The notes under the pieces: generated by a model
The model's database searches: none
The model's input: only the letters and a program-made list of their open reading frames with translations
Told to the model about the DNA's origin: nothing
Shown here: positions 25,031 through 34,303 of the stretch, piece after piece
How positions within the stretch are numbered: position 1 is the stretch's first letter
Layout of the letters: every line of letters starts with the position of its first letter
Translations under genes and position numbers: made by a program
Source: Leifsonia sp. AK011
Lineage (GTDB): Bacteria > Actinomycetota > Actinomycetes > Actinomycetales > Microbacteriaceae
NCBI RefSeq assembly: GCF_013410945.1
Contig: NZ_JACCCH010000001.1
Span: forward strand, 62,001 to 126,000
Length of the DNA: 64,000 nt
Reading direction: 5' to 3'

Positions 25031-25471
25031 ATGCGCATCCTCGCACCCCTGACCCTTGCAGCTGCACTCGCCCTCACCCTCTCCGGGTGCTTCGGCAACC
25101 CCGTCGAGAACCTCGTCGAGGGCGCCATCGAGCAGCAGACCGGCGTTGATGTCGACGTCAGCGCGGACGGTTCCGGCGCAAGCCTCCCGACGGGGTGGCC
25201 GAGCGAGGTTCCCACCCCGGAGGGCAAGATCCTGGCCTCGTTCGGGATCGACGGCAACTACTCCGCCACGATCGAGCTCGCGAATGACGCCGCGGGGCAG
25301 GCCGGCCTGGATGCCCTCGTGGCAGCCGGATACACGACGCAGTCCGAGGCGGACTTCGGGGGCATGAAGGCGTTCGTCGTCGGAAACGAGACCTGGACCG
25401 TGAGCTACAGCTGGGGCGACGACGGCAACGGCTCGACGGTTCTCAACATGGGTGTGGTCAAGCCCCAGTAG
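25031..25471 (+). CDS. Small lipoprotein, unknown function
   Basis: A 146-residue protein with a signal peptide and lipobox LSGC (Cys19), then an acidic mature part of about 125 residues with Gly/Asp/Thr-rich beta pattern. AAAGG precedes ATG. GGTTCCTAACC, a short inverted repeat, lies 40 bases upstream. No named family recognised. It ends 6 bases before the convergent fprA stop. Confidence 0.75.
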   Translation: MRILAPLTLAAALALTLSGCFGNPVENLVEGAIEQQTGVDVDVSADGSGASLPTGWPSEVPTPEGKILASFGIDGNYSATIELANDAAGQAGLDALVAAGYTTQSEADFGGMKAFVVGNETWTVSYSWGDDGNGSTVLNMGVVKPQ

Positions 25472-25477
25472 CTCGGT

Positions 25478-26824
25478 TCACGCGTTCGAGACGCGCACCA
25501 TCTCGTCGCGATCGACGACCTTGATGCGTGCCCGCCCCTGCGGCTCGCCCAGGGCGATCTCGTGCTCGTCGAGGTTGTGCCATCCGTCGAGGTTGGTGAA
25601 CTCGACACCCCGTGACTCCAGCAGCTCGACGACCGCGGACTCCTCGGGATTCGATGGCGTCCACCAGTCGGCCTGGCTGTTGAGCACGTGCTTGACGGTC
25701 TCCATCGCGTCACTCTTGGTGTGACCGATGAGGCCGACCGGCCCGCGCTTGATCCAGCCGGTCGCGAAGACGCCCTTGACGGGCTCGTCGTTGTCGTCGA
25801 GCACCTGGCCCTCCCGGTTCGGGATGACGCCCCGCTTCGTGTCGAACGGAATGCCATCCAGCGGCGACCCGAAGTAGCCCACCGCGCGGTAGAGCGCCTG
25901 CACGGGAACCTCGCGGAACTCGCCGGTGCCACGCACGCCCCCCTCGCCGTCCGGCTCGGTGCGCTCGTACCGGAACCCCTCCACGGAGTCCGTTCCGAGC
26001 ACCTCGACGGGGTTGGCGAAGAAGTGCAGGTGAAGGCGACGCGAAGAACCCGTCTGAGGCTCGTCGCGCCACTTGCGGAAGATCCGGTCGATGACCATGA
26101 TCTGCTTGTTGGTCTCGATGGCGAGCTTCGAGGCCTCGTCGTACTCGAAGTCCTCCTCGTAGACGACCATGTCGACGTCGTCGAGCTCGCCGAGCTCGCG
26201 GAGTTCGAGGGGCGTGAACTTCACCTGCATCGGGCCGCGGCGACCGAAGACGTGAACGTCGGTGACGGGGGACGCCTTGAGCCCCTCGTACACGTTGGCG
26301 GGGATCTCGGTCGGCAGGAGATCGTCGGCGTGTTTGGCGAGCACGCGCGCGACATCCAGCGCCACGTTGCCGTTGCCGATGACCGCGACCTCACGAGCGT
26401 CGAGCGGCCACTCGCGCGGGAAGTCGGGGTGACCGTCGTACCAGCTCACGAAGTCGGCTGCGCCGTAGCTCCCATCGAGGTCGATGCCGGGAATGGGCAG
26501 CGGCGCATCCTTGATCGACCCGGTCGAGAAGATGACCGCGTGGTAGTGGTTCTTCAGGTCTGCGAGGGTGATGTCTCGGCCGTAGAGCACGTTGCCGAAG
26601 AGCCGGATCTGGCCGGTGTCGAGCACGTCGCGAAGGGCCGTGATGATGCCCTTGATGCGCGGGTGGTCAGGCGCGACGCCGTAGCGGACCAGACCGTACG
26701 GTGCCGGCAGCTGCTCGAACAGGTCGATGGAGACGCCGAACTGCTTCTCTGCTTTGAGAATGATGTCTGCTGCGTAGATGCCCGCGGGCCCTGCACCGAC
26801 GATGGCGAGGCGGAGTGTGCTCAT
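25478..26824 (-). CDS. fprA: Ferredoxin-NADP+ reductase (adrenodoxin reductase / FprA type)
   Basis: A 448-residue flavoprotein. FAD motif VGAGPAGIYAAD at residues 8-19, NADP motif VIGNGNVALDVARVL near 150, and GSIKDAPLPIPGIDLDGSY, SRRLHLHFFANPVEVLG and VFATGWIKRGPVGLIGHTK as in mycobacterial FprA. It would pass electrons from NADPH to ferredoxins, for example for cytochromes P450 or iron-sulphur enzymes. The ATGA overlap with the prenyl synthase gene shows they are translated together. Confidence 0.92.
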   Translation of the reverse strand: MSTLRLAIVGAGPAGIYAADIILKAEKQFGVSIDLFEQLPAPYGLVRYGVAPDHPRIKGIITALRDVLDTGQIRLFGNVLYGRDITLADLKNHYHAVIFSTGSIKDAPLPIPGIDLDGSYGAADFVSWYDGHPDFPREWPLDAREVAVIGNGNVALDVARVLAKHADDLLPTEIPANVYEGLKASPVTDVHVFGRRGPMQVKFTPLELRELGELDDVDMVVYEEDFEYDEASKLAIETNKQIMVIDRIFRKWRDEPQTGSSRRLHLHFFANPVEVLGTDSVEGFRYERTEPDGEGGVRGTGEFREVPVQALYRAVGYFGSPLDGIPFDTKRGVIPNREGQVLDDNDEPVKGVFATGWIKRGPVGLIGHTKSDAMETVKHVLNSQADWWTPSNPEESAVVELLESRGVEFTNLDGWHNLDEHEIALGEPQGRARIKVVDRDEMVRVSNA

Positions 26825-27891
26825 TTATTTCTTTCCACGATGGTCTCGGCGAATTTCGTCAGGGCCTTCTTGACCGGGCCCTCGGGCAGCGGGTCGAGGG
26901 CCTCGACCGCGGAGCGCGCCCAGCGGTGGGCCTCATCCACGGTCAGCTGCGTCACCGGGTGGGCGCGCAGTTCGGCAATGGCGATGTCGAGGTCGGCCTC
27001 GTTGGGCTCACCGAAGGAGGTGGTGTCCCGCTCGATGCGCTGCAGGAGGGCCGCGGCATCCGGGTCGGTTTCGGCGGCGCGGCGCAGGTAGAGCAGAGGC
27101 AGCGTTGCGACGCCGGCGCGGAGGTCGGTGCCGGGGGTCTTGCCCGTGTCATCCAGCTCGCTCGCGAGGTCGATGACGTCGTCGACGAGCTGGAAGGCGA
27201 TTCCGATGCGCTCGCCGAAGGCCGCGACGGCCGCGCGGTACTCCTGCGGCGCGTGCGAGAAGATCACGCCGACCTGGGCAGCTGCGGCGATGAGCGAACC
27301 GGTCTTGTCGGCCAGCACCTGGAGGTAGTGCTCGATGGGGTCGTCGCCGGCGCGCGGACCGATCGTCTCGTGCAGCTGGCCGAGGCAGAGGCGTTCGAAG
27401 GTCTCGGCCTGCAGCTTGAGGATCGGCTCGCCGAGTTCGGCACCGAGCCGGCTCGCGCGCGCGAACAGCAGGTCGCCCGTGAGGATCGCGACCGAGTTGC
27501 CCCAGACGTTCTGCGCCGTGGGGACGCCGCGGCGCATCTCCGCCTCGTCCATCACATCGTCGTGGTACAGGGATGCCACGTGGGTGATCTCGATGGCCTG
27601 TGCGGCCATGATCACCTCGGGGTTGTTGCCCTCGCCGAGCTGCGCGGTGAGGAGGGTGAGCACCGGGCGGACGCGCTTGCCGCCGGCCTCGAGGAGGTAG
27701 CGGCCCGTGACATCCGCGATCTCGTCGGCGAACTGCATGGCGCCGAGGAGGCCCTCCTCGACCTGCTCGAGGCCCTCCTCGATGGCGGCCGCGAACCGAC
27801 GTTCGTCGCTGGAGGCGAACAGCTTCTCGCCGAGCCCCAGCGAGGAGCTCAGGGTGTTGCTGCGCCGCGCATGGGGAACGCTCGGGATCAC
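26821..27891 (-). CDS. All-trans polyprenyl diphosphate synthase (quinone side chain)
   Basis: A 356-residue prenyltransferase. The first Asp-rich motif is YHDDVMDEAEMRRG (about 105-118), the second QLVDDVIDLASE, followed by GTDLRAGVATLPLLYL. Located between menG and fprA in one operon, it should make the prenyl tail of menaquinone. The product chain length cannot be read with confidence. Starts at GTG 27891. Confidence 0.92.
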   Translation of the reverse strand: MIPSVPHARRSNTLSSSLGLGEKLFASSDERRFAAAIEEGLEQVEEGLLGAMQFADEIADVTGRYLLEAGGKRVRPVLTLLTAQLGEGNNPEVIMAAQAIEITHVASLYHDDVMDEAEMRRGVPTAQNVWGNSVAILTGDLLFARASRLGAELGEPILKLQAETFERLCLGQLHETIGPRAGDDPIEHYLQVLADKTGSLIAAAAQVGVIFSHAPQEYRAAVAAFGERIGIAFQLVDDVIDLASELDDTGKTPGTDLRAGVATLPLLYLRRAAETDPDAAALLQRIERDTTSFGEPNEADLDIAIAELRAHPVTQLTVDEAHRWARSAVEALDPLPEGPVKKALTKFAETIVERNK

Positions 27892-27918
27892 TGTATCGAC
27901 CGGTTTCTTGTGGTGAAG

Positions 27919-28704
27919 CTACTGCTTCGTGGCATCGGCTGAACGCCGCTGGGTGGGAATCGGGCGGGTCGCCTTCTTGCGGCGAGCCACGGAAGCCAGG
28001 ACCGTCGCATCCACGGGCTTACGACCGCGGTGCAGTGCGACCACACCCCCCGTGAGGTTGCGATAGGCGACTCGAATGAAGCCGGCGCCGCGGATCCACT
28101 GGCTGAGCTCGCCCTGGTCTGGCCAGGCCCGGATCGACTCACCCAGATAGTCGTAGGCCTCGGGGTTGGAGCTGGCACGACCGGCCACGAGGGGCAGGAC
28201 GTACTTGAGGTACGTGTTGTAGCCAGCACGGAGGATGGCGACGGGCGGTCGGGAGAACTCGCAGATCACGAGACGACCGCCGGGCTTCAGCACCCGGTAC
28301 ATCTCGGCGAGCGCGGCCTTGGGGTCGACGATGTTGCGCAGACCGAAGCTGATGGTGACGGCGTCGAACTCGTCATCTCCGAAAGGGAGAGCGAGGGCGT
28401 CCGCCTCGATGAACTCGATCTTCTTGTGACGCTTGCGACCCACCTCGAGCATGCCGGGGGAAATGTCGACGGCCACAACGCGCGCGCCAGTCCTGGCGAG
28501 AGCTGCGGAACTCGCACCCGTGCCTGCGGCGATATCGAGGATGCGCTCACCCGCGACCGGCGCAACCGCTCGCACTGTAGCGACGCGCCACAGGAGGTCG
28601 TTGCCGCCCGAGAGGATCGTGTTCGTGCGGTCGTAGCGCTTCGCGACGCCATCGAACATGCCCGCGACGTCGTCTGGTCGCTTGTCCATATCCGCTCGAG
28701 CCAC
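27919..28704 (-). CDS. menG: Demethylmenaquinone methyltransferase
   Basis: A 261-residue SAM-dependent methyltransferase catalysing the last step of menaquinone synthesis. Typical UbiE/MenG features are MFDGVAKRYDRTNTILSGG, the SAM loop ILDIAAGTGASS, VDISPGMLEVGRKR and DAVTISFGLRNI. The C-terminal tail is longer and basic. Start GTG 28704 is 6 bases after TAGACT (leaderless). It heads the menG-prenyl synthase-fprA operon. Confidence 0.94.
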   Translation of the reverse strand: MARADMDKRPDDVAGMFDGVAKRYDRTNTILSGGNDLLWRVATVRAVAPVAGERILDIAAGTGASSAALARTGARVVAVDISPGMLEVGRKRHKKIEFIEADALALPFGDDEFDAVTISFGLRNIVDPKAALAEMYRVLKPGGRLVICEFSRPPVAILRAGYNTYLKYVLPLVAGRASSNPEAYDYLGESIRAWPDQGELSQWIRGAGFIRVAYRNLTGGVVALHRGRKPVDATVLASVARRKKATRPIPTQRRSADATKQ

Positions 28705-28710
28705 ACGCTA

Positions 28711-28716
28711 AGTCTA
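28711..28716 (-). promoter_or_regulatory. Leaderless -10 hexamer of menG
   Basis: Gene-strand TAGACT, 6 bases before GTG 28704. The divergent menF -10 lies 46 bases away, so one short region controls both men transcripts. Confidence 0.55.
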
Positions 28717-28762
28717 GGCTGTTCGCTCCGCCGACTCCTGAGGGTGGTCCAGTTGCTGCGGG

Positions 28763-28768
28763 TACGCT
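28763..28768 (+). promoter_or_regulatory. Leaderless -10 hexamer of menF
   Basis: TACGCT, 6 bases before GTG 28775. Confidence 0.55.
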
Positions 28769-28774
28769 AAGGAT

Positions 28775-30013
28775 GTGGAATTGCCGGTGCTCAACGTACG
28801 CACCACGGCGATAGACGATCCAGGGTCGCTCATCGAGTGGACTCATCCGATGCGCCCCGCGGTGTTCCTCCGCAACGGCGACGGAATCATCGGCTTCGGG
28901 GAGCGAGCGCGCTACCAGCACAGCGGCGGAAACCGCGTCGCTGACATCGCCCGGTGGTGGCGCGACATCTCGTCTGCTGCCCTCGTGCACGACGAGGTCG
29001 GCCTGCCCGGCACGGGTCTCGTCGGACTCGGCAGCTTCGCCTTCTCCGACACCTCGACCGAGGCAAGCGTGCTGACCATCCCCTCCGTGATCGTCGGTCG
29101 GCGCGACGGTCGGTCGTGGATCACGACCGTGGACGGCGGGATGCCCGTCTCCTCGCAGCGGCTCGGACCCCAGCCGCGCGACCAGCTCGGCCCCGGAAGC
29201 TTCACGCCCCTCGAGCCCGGAGCACACACGCCGGACGGCTACCGCGCCTCCATCGAGGCCGCGCTGCGCGAGATCGCGGCCGGGCGGGTGAGCAAGGTCG
29301 TGCTCGCGCGCGACCTCGTGGGGAGCATCCCGGCGATGTCCGACCGCCGGTGGGTGATCACCCGACTCGCCGAGGCCTACCCCGACACCTTCACCTTCGC
29401 CGTGGACGGCCTGCTCGGGTCGAGTCCCGAGACTCTTGTACGCGTTCGTGACGGTGAGATGACCGCGCGCGTGCTGGCGGGGACGGCGGGGCGGCTGGCG
29501 GATCCGACGGATGACGCGGCCGTGGCATCCACCCTCGGCGCCAGCCGCAAGAACCGCTCGGAGCACGAGCTCGCGGTGCGCGGGGTTCTCGACTCGCTCG
29601 CCCCGCACGCCACCGGGGTGATGAACACAGAGCCCTTCGCCCTCCAGCTCCCGAATCTGTGGCACCTCGCCACGGACGTGCGCGGCTCGCTCTGCGACGG
29701 TCGCACCGCCCTCGACCTCGTCGCGGCGCTCCACCCGACCGCTGCCGTCGCTGGCGTGCCCACGGACGCGGCGCTCGCGCTCATCGCCGAACTCGAGCCC
29801 CGCGACCGCGGCCGCTACGCCGGACCCGTCGGATGGGTGGATGGCACGGGCGACGGCGAGTGGGCGATCGCGCTGCGCTGCGCGTCCATCGATGAGGAGG
29901 GTGTCGTGACCGCGTGGGCGGGTGCCGGCATCGTCGCCGGCTCAGACCCGGAGAAGGAACTCGCGGAGACCGACCTGAAGTTCCGGCCGATGGTCGACGC
30001 GCTCGAGCGTTAG
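28775..30013 (+). CDS. menF: Isochorismate synthase
   Basis: A 412-residue chorismate-utilising enzyme that makes isochorismate for menaquinone. The C-terminal chorismate-binding domain shows VSKVVLARDLVG, GSSPETLVRVRDGEM, LAGTAGR, KNRSEHELAVRGVLDSL, LHPTAAVAGVPTDAAL and DRGRYAGPVGWVDGTGDGEW. The genomic setting among men genes favours MenF over a siderophore enzyme. Leaderless GTG start. Confidence 0.92.
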   Translation: MELPVLNVRTTAIDDPGSLIEWTHPMRPAVFLRNGDGIIGFGERARYQHSGGNRVADIARWWRDISSAALVHDEVGLPGTGLVGLGSFAFSDTSTEASVLTIPSVIVGRRDGRSWITTVDGGMPVSSQRLGPQPRDQLGPGSFTPLEPGAHTPDGYRASIEAALREIAAGRVSKVVLARDLVGSIPAMSDRRWVITRLAEAYPDTFTFAVDGLLGSSPETLVRVRDGEMTARVLAGTAGRLADPTDDAAVASTLGASRKNRSEHELAVRGVLDSLAPHATGVMNTEPFALQLPNLWHLATDVRGSLCDGRTALDLVAALHPTAAVAGVPTDAALALIAELEPRDRGRYAGPVGWVDGTGDGEWAIALRCASIDEEGVVTAWAGAGIVAGSDPEKELAETDLKFRPMVDALER

Positions 30014-30052
30014 GGCGAAGGCAGGGGGTTGACTAGGCCCGCGCAGCGGCCG

Positions 30053-30140
30053 TCATCGAAACCTCACCCACGAACAACACCAGCCACGGTGGTGAGGTTT
30101 CGATGACGCCGGGGCTACGCCCGCGGCTACTCAACCCACT
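30053..30140. repeat. Palindromic convergent-intergenic repeat
   Basis: TCATCGAAACCTCACC (30053-30068) and its exact inverse (30091-30106) form a 16-bp stem with a 22-base loop, followed by one GCTACGCCCGCGGCTACTCA-like unit and CTCAACCC. Same family as 5765-5937 and 46061-46159. It occupies the convergent gap between menF and ppk2. Confidence 0.75.
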
Positions 30141-30148
30141 GGGTGGCG

Positions 30149-30988
30149 TCAGCTCGCCGCGAGGCGCGCCTTCTCGGCCTCCACGTTGTAGTCCGCGGCC
30201 GGCCACTGCGGGTCCAGGCGCGTCATCGCGTCGAGGAGCAGCCCCTGCACAGCCCAGCGGGCGTACCACTTGTGATTCGCGGGAACGGCGAACCACGGGG
30301 CATCCGGCGTCGAGGTGCGCGTCAGGGCGATCTGGTAGGCCTCCTGGTAGTCGTTCCAGAGCAGGCGCTCGTCGACATCGCCGGGGTTGTACTTCCAGTT
30401 CTTGTCGGGGCGGTCGAGCCGCTCCTCCAGGCGAGCCTTCTGCTCCTCCTTGGAGATGTGCAGCATGACCTTGACGATGGTGGTGCCGGATGCCACCACC
30501 TCGGCCTCGAACTCGTTGATGATGCCGTACCGCTCCTCGATAACCTCCGGCGACGAGAAGCCACGGACGCGGTGGATCAGCACGTCCTCGTAGTGGGAAC
30601 GGTCGAAGACGCCGATCGACCCGTGACCCGGCAGCTGCTTGCGGATGCGCCAGAGGAAGTCGTGCTCCTTCTCCTCGTCGGTCGGGGCCTTGAAGGCGTG
30701 GATGTGCACGCCCTGGGGGTCGATCCCTCCCACGACGTGACGCACGATGCCGCCCTTGCCCGCGGTATCCATGGCCTGGAGTACGAGCAGCACGCTGCGC
30801 TCCCCGCCGAAACGGCTCTCGGCGAACAGCCGCTCCTGCAAGCTGTCGAGGCTCTCGCGCCCCGCCGCGAGTTCCTTCTCGGCGGCCTTCTTGCTCTCCA
30901 TGCCCGGCGTACTGTCGGGATCGAGATCGGCGAGAACGAAGTCCGCGTCCACGGGACTAAGGGGCAGGACGACATCGTGTGCGCTCAT
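30149..30988 (-). CDS. ppk2: Polyphosphate kinase 2 family protein
   Basis: A 279-residue P-loop kinase that transfers phosphate between polyphosphate and nucleotides. Walker A is in QAMDTAGKGGIVRHV (about 73-87), the lid-side motif GVHIHAFKAPTDEEKEHDFL follows, and Walker B is GVFDRSHYEDVL near 135. Length and motifs fit single-domain PPK2 of class I or III (NDP or NMP phosphorylation); the class is not certain. It ends 16 bases after menD on the same strand. Confidence 0.92.
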   Translation of the reverse strand: MSAHDVVLPLSPVDADFVLADLDPDSTPGMESKKAAEKELAAGRESLDSLQERLFAESRFGGERSVLLVLQAMDTAGKGGIVRHVVGGIDPQGVHIHAFKAPTDEEKEHDFLWRIRKQLPGHGSIGVFDRSHYEDVLIHRVRGFSSPEVIEERYGIINEFEAEVVASGTTIVKVMLHISKEEQKARLEERLDRPDKNWKYNPGDVDERLLWNDYQEAYQIALTRTSTPDAPWFAVPANHKWYARWAVQGLLLDAMTRLDPQWPAADYNVEAEKARLAAS

Positions 30989-31003
30989 GGCGCCACGTTA
31001 CGC

Positions 31004-32632
31004 CTACCGCGGCAGCGGCACCTCGACGATGGTGGGACCGGCCGAGGCGGTGAGTGCCTGGTCGAGCGCGCCACGGTTCTCCGCCCGGCGGTACTCCCAG
31101 CCGTAGGCTGCGGCCAGCGCCTCGATCGGCGCGTGCTGGGGCGTGTAGAGCACACGATCGAAGGCCGCGCCCGCGGACTCCGCGACCTCCAGGCCGTCGA
31201 AGATGGTGCCTCCACCGTCGTTGCCGACGATCACCTGGATGCGCGGCCGCTCCTCGCCCTCGCCGAAGAGGAGCGCACCAACGTCGTGGAGGAAGGTGAG
31301 GTCGCCCACGAGCACGCGTGTCGTGCCCTTGTCGCCGCTCGAGAGGGCGATGCCGAGGCCTGTGGAGATCGTGCCGTCGATCCCCGCGAGACCGCGGTTC
31401 GCGTGCACCGTGATGCGTTTGCCCGGCGCCACGCGGTCCACCTCGCGGATGAGTCGGGATGCTCCGAGCACGAGCCTGTCGTGCGGCCACGTCGCGCGCC
31501 ACACCGCCTCCGCGAGCGTGCGGCGGGTGACGCGAGCGCGCACGGCCGCGAGCTCTGAGCGGGCGTGGGTGCCGGCATCCGCGTCGATGTCGGGCGCGGT
31601 GTCGACGGGCGTGATGAGTTCGCGGGATGCCACGACCCAACGCCCCGCCCACTCGCGCGGCGCGGGCTCCCCCTGCACGACCACCGCGTCGGCGTAGGTG
31701 CGCACCCGGCGGCCGGGGTTGTAGTCCTCGGCCGAGGCGTGTCGCACGACGACGGTCTCGACACCGTCACGCTGGATGAGGGCGGGAACCTCGCGGCTGA
31801 GCGTGGGATGCCCGAAGACGATGACCCGGTCGATGCGCTGCGCCAGCTCCGACCCGAGAAGTTCGCGGTAGGCGACCACCAGGTTCGGACCGAAGTGCGA
31901 TCCGCTCGCCACCTCGGCCAGCAGGGGCGCGCCGAGTTCGCGGGCTACCTCCTCGGCGCGTGGCCCCGCGCCCGTGCCCGCGACGACGACGGTGCCGGCG
32001 GCGGGGATCAGCAGGAGCGGTTCAGGAGCGGCCTTCGGCTCGATCTCGACCGGAGGAGCATCCGACGGCTCGAGGGTCACGGGCGACGAGAGCGGTTCCG
32101 CGAAGGCGAGGTTGAGGTGGACGGGGCCGGATGCCCTGGCCAGTGCCTCGCGCGCGAGGGCGGCCGCGGCATCCGCCTCGCCGGGCTCGCCGGTGGGGGC
32201 TGCGACATCCCACGTGCGGCGCACGGCCGCGCCGAAGATCCCGGGCTGCTCGGTGGTCTGGTTGGAGCCGATGCCGCGCAGTGAGTCCGGGCGGTCGGCG
32301 GTGATGACGATGAGGGGCACGCCGGAGTGATGTGCCTCGAGCACGGCGGGGTGCAGGTTGGCCACGGCCGTGCCGGAGGTGGTGACGAGGATGACGGGGG
32401 ATCCCGTCTCGACGGCGATGCCGAGGGCGAGGAAGCCGCCGACCCGTTCGTCGATGCGAACCCTCAGCCTCAGCTCGCCGATGCGTTCGAGCTCTGCCGC
32501 AGCCAGCGCGAGCGCCTGCGACCGCGAACCGGGTCCGAGCACGACGTCACGCACGCCGAGCCGCACGAACTCCCGCAAGAGGGCCACGCTGAATGTCGTG
32601 GCCGGGGACTCACTTCTTGGTGTCTGGGTCAT
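31004..32632 (-). CDS. menD: SEPHCHC synthase MenD (thiamine diphosphate enzyme)
   Basis: A 542-residue ThDP/Mg enzyme that condenses isochorismate with 2-oxoglutarate. Seen: [15 protein letters not shown] near the N-terminus, the ThDP glutamate region [27 protein letters not shown], and the ThDP/Mg motif GDLTFLHD...NDGGGTIF near 440-475. ATG 32632 ([13 protein letters not shown]) is chosen; a frame extension to 32797 lies inside the upstream gene and has no family similarity. It overlaps the upstream PLDc_N gene by 23 bases. Confidence 0.94.
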   Translation of the reverse strand: MTQTPRSESPATTFSVALLREFVRLGVRDVVLGPGSRSQALALAAAELERIGELRLRVRIDERVGGFLALGIAVETGSPVILVTTSGTAVANLHPAVLEAHHSGVPLIVITADRPDSLRGIGSNQTTEQPGIFGAAVRRTWDVAAPTGEPGEADAAAALAREALARASGPVHLNLAFAEPLSSPVTLEPSDAPPVEIEPKAAPEPLLLIPAAGTVVVAGTGAGPRAEEVARELGAPLLAEVASGSHFGPNLVVAYRELLGSELAQRIDRVIVFGHPTLSREVPALIQRDGVETVVVRHASAEDYNPGRRVRTYADAVVVQGEPAPREWAGRWVVASRELITPVDTAPDIDADAGTHARSELAAVRARVTRRTLAEAVWRATWPHDRLVLGASRLIREVDRVAPGKRITVHANRGLAGIDGTISTGLGIALSSGDKGTTRVLVGDLTFLHDVGALLFGEGEERPRIQVIVGNDGGGTIFDGLEVAESAGAAFDRVLYTPQHAPIEALAAAYGWEYRRAENRGALDQALTASAGPTIVEVPLPR

Positions 32633-32942
32633 CGTCGAGATCGGCGAGTTCCTGCTCGAGCTTGCGGATGCGCGCCTGCTGCTCCTCGTCGAGCCGGATG
32701 CTGCGGAGGAACTCGGGGTCGTCATCCGGTGCCACGACCTTCGACTGGCCACGCTTGCGGCCCCAGTCGCGCCCGACGGTGAACCACAGGAGCGCACCGA
32801 TGAACGGGATGGCGATCACGATGATCACCCAGAAGATCTTCGGGAACGCCCGAACGCGCGACCTGTCGATCACGACGAGGTCGACGATCGCGAACACGTC
32901 GAGTACCAGCGCCGCGATGCCGAAGATCAGCAATCGTCCCAT
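32610..32942 (-). CDS. PLDc_N-domain small membrane protein
   Basis: A 110-residue protein with two helices (about 4-22 and 37-57) and the PLDc_N motif [21 protein letters not shown] followed by GRDWGRKR. The tail is charged and helical ([20 protein letters not shown]), probably coiled-coil. Such proteins often neighbour men genes in actinobacteria; the role is unknown. TAGAAT lies 6 bases before ATG. Confidence 0.85.
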   Translation of the reverse strand: MGRLLIFGIAALVLDVFAIVDLVVIDRSRVRAFPKIFWVIIVIAIPFIGALLWFTVGRDWGRKRGQSKVVAPDDDPEFLRSIRLDEEQQARIRKLEQELADLDDDPDTKK

Positions 32943-32948
32943 GGCGTC

Positions 32949-32954
32949 ATTCTA
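32949..32954 (-). promoter_or_regulatory. Leaderless -10 hexamer (PLDc_N-menD-ppk2)
   Basis: Gene-strand TAGAAT, 6 bases before ATG 32942; near-consensus -10. Confidence 0.55.
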
Positions 32955-33005
32955 GGCTCGCAGGCCGTGTACACCCTCCACGTTCGTTACACAGGAGCCG
33001 GTGCC

Positions 33006-33011
33006 TACACT
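33006..33011 (+). promoter_or_regulatory. Leaderless -10 hexamer (DUF4229 gene)
   Basis: TACACT, 6 bases before GTG 33018. Confidence 0.5.
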
Positions 33012-33017
33012 GGCTAG

Positions 33018-33251
33018 GTGAAACCCTGGGTCACCTACTCGCTGCTTCGGCTCGGCCTCTTCGCCGCCGTCTTCGCCCTGCTCATGCTCCTGAACGTCGA
33101 GTGGTGGATCTCGGCGATCCTCGCAGCGGTCATCGGGTTGTGCGTGTCGTACATCTTCTTCGGCAGGTTGCGGGATGCCGTCGCACTCGACATCGCGAAG
33201 CGGCGGGAGGCCCCGGCATCCGATGTCGATGCCAGCGTCGAAGACGTCTAG
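33018..33251 (+). CDS. DUF4229-like membrane protein
   Basis: A 77-residue protein with two helices (about 8-25 and 30-48) and the end of helix 2 LCVSYIFFGRLRDAVALDIA, followed by an acidic tail, as in DUF4229 proteins that accompany menaquinone genes in actinobacteria. Function unknown. Leaderless GTG start (TACACT, N6). It ends 3 bases before the convergent menA stop. Confidence 0.8.
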   Translation: MKPWVTYSLLRLGLFAAVFALLMLLNVEWWISAILAAVIGLCVSYIFFGRLRDAVALDIAKRREAPASDVDASVEDV

Positions 33252-33254
33252 GCC

Positions 33255-34250
33255 TCAGAACCCGATCGCCCAGCCGAGCAGGAGCGCGTAACCGAGCGCG
33301 GTGACCGACGTCAGCTTGAGCGAGATGATGAGCTCCGCCGGCGTCTTCGCGAGCAGCGTGATGAGCACGGCAGGCGCCGCCGCGAGCAGCGCGAAGTACG
33401 TGAAGATCGTGTTCGAGTAGAGCAGCACGAACCAGCCGAGCAGCACGAACGGCACGAGCATGAGCACCGCGTAGAGGATGCGCGAGCCGAGGTTGCCGAA
33501 GAGCACCGCGAGTGTGCGCTTGCCGGCAAGTGCGTCCTGTTCGCGATCACGGATGTTGTTGACGAGGAGCGCTGCGGCCGCGAAGGAACCGATCGCCGAC
33601 CCCGCCACCCAGCTGTCGAACGGGATGCCGCCGGTCAGCACGAACGCCGTACCGATCGTGGCCACGAGCCCGAAGAACACGAACGCCACGATCTCGCCCA
33701 GCGCGTTGTAACCGTAGGGGCGCTTGCCGCCCGTGTAGAACCACGCGGCCACGATGGCGACCGCACCGACCGCGAGCAGCCACCAGTGGCCGGTCTGCAC
33801 GACGATCACGAGGCCAGCGACCGCCGCGAGCCCGAAGAAGACGAGCGCAACCGTCAGCACCGTGCGCGGACGGGCAGCACCCGACGCCGTGAGCCGCGCG
33901 GGCCCGACACGGTACTTGTCGGTGCCACGAATGCCGTCGGAGTAGTCGTTCGCGAAGTTGACGCCGATCTGGAGGAATACGGCGACCGCGAGGCAGAGGA
34001 GCGCGAGCGGCCATGGCCAGGCAGGACCACGGTCGGGGGCGATCGCGTAGGCGCTGGCGGCGCCGAGCGTCACGGGCGCGATCGACAGCGGGAGCGTGAG
34101 GGGGCGGGCAGCGCCGATCCAGTCGCCGACCGTGGCCTTCTTGACCTTCGGCGCACCCGGCGGACGGCCTCCGGGTCGGCCGCTCCTGGTGCGCGCCTTT
34201 GGGGCGGGGACGGACTTCGGATCGATGCGCTGCTGTCTGGGGGCTGCCAC
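33255..34250 (-). CDS. menA: 1,4-dihydroxy-2-naphthoate polyprenyltransferase
   Basis: A 331-residue UbiA-family membrane enzyme that attaches the prenyl tail to DHNA. Eight or nine helices follow a basic, Pro/Arg-rich extension of about 35 residues. The two Asp-rich motifs are NDYSDGIRGTD (NDxxD) and NNIRDREQD. GTG 34250 is chosen from AGGA 9 bases before it; longer frames run into menE without homology. The N-terminal extension (PKSVPAPKARTRSGRPGG) is longer than in most MenA proteins. Confidence 0.92.
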   Translation of the reverse strand: MAAPRQQRIDPKSVPAPKARTRSGRPGGRPPGAPKVKKATVGDWIGAARPLTLPLSIAPVTLGAASAYAIAPDRGPAWPWPLALLCLAVAVFLQIGVNFANDYSDGIRGTDKYRVGPARLTASGAARPRTVLTVALVFFGLAAVAGLVIVVQTGHWWLLAVGAVAIVAAWFYTGGKRPYGYNALGEIVAFVFFGLVATIGTAFVLTGGIPFDSWVAGSAIGSFAAAALLVNNIRDREQDALAGKRTLAVLFGNLGSRILYAVLMLVPFVLLGWFVLLYSNTIFTYFALLAAAPAVLITLLAKTPAELIISLKLTSVTALGYALLLGWAIGF

Positions 34251-34303
34251 GGTTGGAATCCTACTTTCTCGCGGCGGCACTGATCGCCGTACGACCTTAT
34301 GGA

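Noticed and set aside
32633-32797. Longer MenD N-terminus
   Set aside because: The extension runs through the PLDc_N gene, is Ser/Arg-rich and unlike any MenD; ATG 32632 gives the family start.
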